Origin: Vanessa cardui
Taxonomy: Eukaryota; Arthropoda; Insecta; Lepidoptera; Nymphalidae
Assembly: GCF_905220365.1 (NCBI RefSeq)
Contig: NC_061133.1
Coordinates: forward strand, 10,344,171 to 10,408,170
Length of the DNA: 64,000 nt
Direction: 5' to 3'
Positions 61,308 through 64,000 of this stretch are shown in pieces (the first letter of the stretch is position 1; every line of letters starts with the position of its first letter). The notes below the pieces were generated by a model. That model made no database searches. It was not told the origin of the DNA and was given only the letters and a program-made list of their open reading frames with translations. Position numbers and translations under genes: made by a program.

Positions 61308-62904
61308 GTTTCATTAGTTTATGTTGTTTGGTCTGATGAAATATATTCTATCATTTCTTTGTAAAGAAATATGACATTGTAATTCAAATTTGGAATGTAT
61401 TTTACACAATTAAAATAATTCTTTACACCTGTATTGTATGAGTATAATACAATTAACAATTATATTTCTATGTAATATAATATTGCACAACACCTAAACA
61501 ATTAAAAATAATTATCATATAAAATTGTTTTTTTTTTTTTTTAAATAATGTATTCTGTATATTATCAATAAAAACCATCGCAGTTAACTAGTTTCAATTC
61601 ACCAGTGGGCGTAATCATGATTAATATAACAAAGGTCACTTTCGTTTCTCAATTAGTACCAACTCAATTAGTTTCAATAAAAACTCATTACACGTGAGGT
61701 CAGTGGATATGTTCCTAAGTATTTGGTATTTCATGGACGTTTATAAGCAACACCCGTAGTTTGAACGTATCAATCATATCTGATTGATATACTCACTGGT
61801 ATTGTTTCAATAAGCTTTCGTATTTAATCTACGAACGATTATTCTCCTTGAATATCGCTCTGATTTAGGTTATTATCTTGTTATATAATTCAGAGCATTG
61901 GTTGCTGTGTAATTTACAGTTATTTCCTTACGTTGAAGTGGTTTTAACATTGTTCTATAAATGTATATTATTTGTAAAGTTTGTATGTATATTAATTCTG
62001 ATTTGATTAATATTATTATGTAATTTTTACAATGGGTGTAATAAATATATTTGTTTGTTTTTTTTTTTCAGAGATCATGAGGCATTATATTGTACCTTGA
62101 ATAATTAAAAAAAAAAACATTTTCTGAACAAGATACTATTTACAAATTTGTTTTTAGATGTATATAAAGATGTCTATATAGCATTAAATGCAACTGTTAT
62201 GTATAAGTATAATATTTTTTTAAATATTTATATTCTTATTATAAGACGTTATGTCATACTTGGCATGTCATCCTGATATCTAAAGTTTTTAAATAAAACA
62301 ATTTAAAAAAAAAACCTTTAAACCAATCGTCCGTGACTTGAGAATATTAGATTATACTAGAATCGAAGATTTCTTTTAAAAAATCATCTTACGAAACAGA
62401 ATCGCAAATACTTTACATAACCAACAAAAAAAAATACAAGTCATTTACTTGTATATCGTTGAATTCACGGAAACCGAGAAAAGATTACTTATTAACATAA
62501 ACGCATTGTTTACTTGTTAATTTATTTTGTGTTACAAAATTTTATAGACTATTCAAAGAATCGAGCTTTTACTAAGACGAGTAGACAGTTGTGTGCATCC
62601 GAGCGTTAAGAGTGAAAGTGGACAATTTAGCGATGCTTAAAACTCAAATCGAGTTTGCTCTGAACGACTAACGATGTTCATGCGATGCGAAATAAAAAGA
62701 CCGAGCATGTGTTTTTTTACCCACCTCAGTGCAGCGGGTTTAATTGCAACGCTGTTCTCACGTGTATTGTCTTAATAAAATCATGTATTTATGTTGTAAC
62801 GTTAAAATACACTGAAATGTATATTTTATGATTTTAGCTTTGAGTTAAATTATACATATTTAAATATTAAAAATCTCATGTAAAGAAATATATTAAATTA
62901 TTAG

Positions 62905-63141
62905 TATATTTGCAGCGAACAGACGACCACAAGCGACAGTGGAATTGACGGTCTTTGTTATTAATAAAAATGTGCATGTTTTTATCAAATCACTATTCGA
63001 CACTCTTCGCTGAATTTTAATGCTTTTACTAAAATATACTTGCAGCGAAAAGACACAACCGGCAGTGGAGATGTCAAAGTCATTGTTATTAATAAAAATG
63101 TGCATGTTTTTAAAAAAATACTATTTGATACTCTTCGCTGA
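62905..63141. repeat. Two direct copies of a ~110-bp segment, 130-bp period
   Basis: 'tgcagcgaa' at 62911 and 63041, then 'ttgttattaataaaaatgtg', 'catgttttta' and 'cactcttcgctga'/'tactcttcgctga' in both copies, with about 15-20% divergence. Confidence 0.7.
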
Positions 63142-64000
63142 TGTAAAAAATATAAGATTTCTTTTTTTATTTAAAAAGGAAATGGCCAACTAAGCGAGGC
63201 TAGCGTTTATGTTAACAATAAACACAGTCTTAGGCTAAAGCCAGTTCACAGCCAGGCGACCGCTTACGGCAACGACGTTGACATAAAATTAATTCGTTGT
63301 CAACTCAACAACCGCGTAAACGTAGCCTTTCAATTCAATTTGAAACTTTATTGCACACGCAACATTGTAAGCAGGTTCGATCTTAATTATAGTTCTGGTC
63401 CGAAATTGTCAGTTGTTTTTGCGTCGCGTGTCGTAAATCCACTTTAGAATGTAGGAAAATGAATTCAGGCCTTAGATTTGCTCGCAATTTTGTTGTAAAA
63501 AAATATTTCAAAATGTATATTTACTTTAAATGGATCAGTTTCTCTTGAAATCGACGTTTTAGCTATGGAAGTTATATTTATTTTTAAATTAATTCAATCT
63601 ATTGCATATTATTTGCATCATGATTTAGTTGTTAAATATAAGGAAGACATTTCAATACTTTTTAAACATTTTCAATTCCTTTTTTTCTTTAGTTGATTTT
63701 AAATTTACTATGTGATAATTACATACTATGTTGTCATAGAGGTTGGCACCGAATGAACTACTTTTAGTATAAATTATCTATCAATATTTATGACGGAAAC
63801 TATAAAATATACAAATCGGCTATTTCATGTTTCGATTTATATATGTTTATAATAGCTTTAAGACATTACATAAAATGTAGTTTACTTAACTATATCGTAA
63901 TAAATTTTTATTTGTTTTATTACTCGGAGCAATTGGGTTTGTTGAAATAATTTGTAATTTTAATATTTATTGATATAATATTGTGATTTATTTCGTATAC

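Larger units (their letters stand above)
58690..64000 (-). other. Large 5' intron of laccase 2 (to window end)
   Basis: The acceptor is just right of 58689 (minus-strand 'tttgcag'). The upstream donor and signal-peptide exon are not recognised in the remaining 5.3 kb. Contents: long T-runs (59,380; 59,661-59,677; 61,527-61,541), a Helitron-like copy (60,628-60,818), a palindrome (61,269-61,307) and a 130-bp-period duplication (62,905-63,141). No gene of its own is evident. Confidence 0.5.

Overview
This is a stretch of an AT-rich insect nuclear genome, almost certainly Lepidoptera and probably a butterfly. The evidence is intron-rich genes with GT/AG introns, an insect-type odorant receptor, two insect laccase-family genes, and dense lepidopteran repeats (tRNA-derived SINEs with A and B boxes, CTAR-ended Helitron-like elements, MITEs, LINE remnants). 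No bacterial-type features, rRNA, true tRNA or CRISPR array is visible.

Layout, left to right. (1) 1-10,789 (+): the 3' half of an adenosine-receptor-like GPCR. Two coding exons (TM4-TM5 and ICL3-TM6-TM7-tail) are separated by an 8.2 kb intron; the 5' exons lie left of the window. (2) 10.8-17.3 kb: intergenic, with SINE copies, a 587 bp foldback element and a Helitron-like element. (3) 17,327-20,241 (+): a complete four-exon odorant receptor of 389 aa. (4) 20.2-29.4 kb: a transposon graveyard. It holds a frameshifted LINE with zinc finger, YLDD reverse transcriptase and a C-terminal endonuclease-like domain; a SINE nested in an older repeat with an 11 bp target-site duplication; and a 580 bp Harbinger-like element that still carries a MADF-type ORF. 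(5) 29,428-43,040 (+): a complete nine-exon multicopper-oxidase paralogue of 593 aa that has lost five of its ten copper-binding histidines, matching the insect 'MCO-related protein' class. (6) 44,198-47,417 (-): a complete five-exon secreted S1 serine protease of 320 aa. (7) 51,494-58,689 and beyond (-): laccase 2 (MCO2), the cuticle-tanning phenoloxidase. Four shared exons are followed by two complete alternative 3' exon cassettes (A and B); the signal-peptide exon lies beyond the right edge or was not recognised.

The most interesting part is 29-59 kb. An apparently copper-site-dead laccase paralogue and the catalytically complete laccase 2 lie in opposite orientation around one serine protease, and the two laccase genes share four intron positions and phases. 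All exon joins given here were checked by reading frame: each complete gene sums to a whole number of codons. Homology calls rest on motif recognition, not on database searches.
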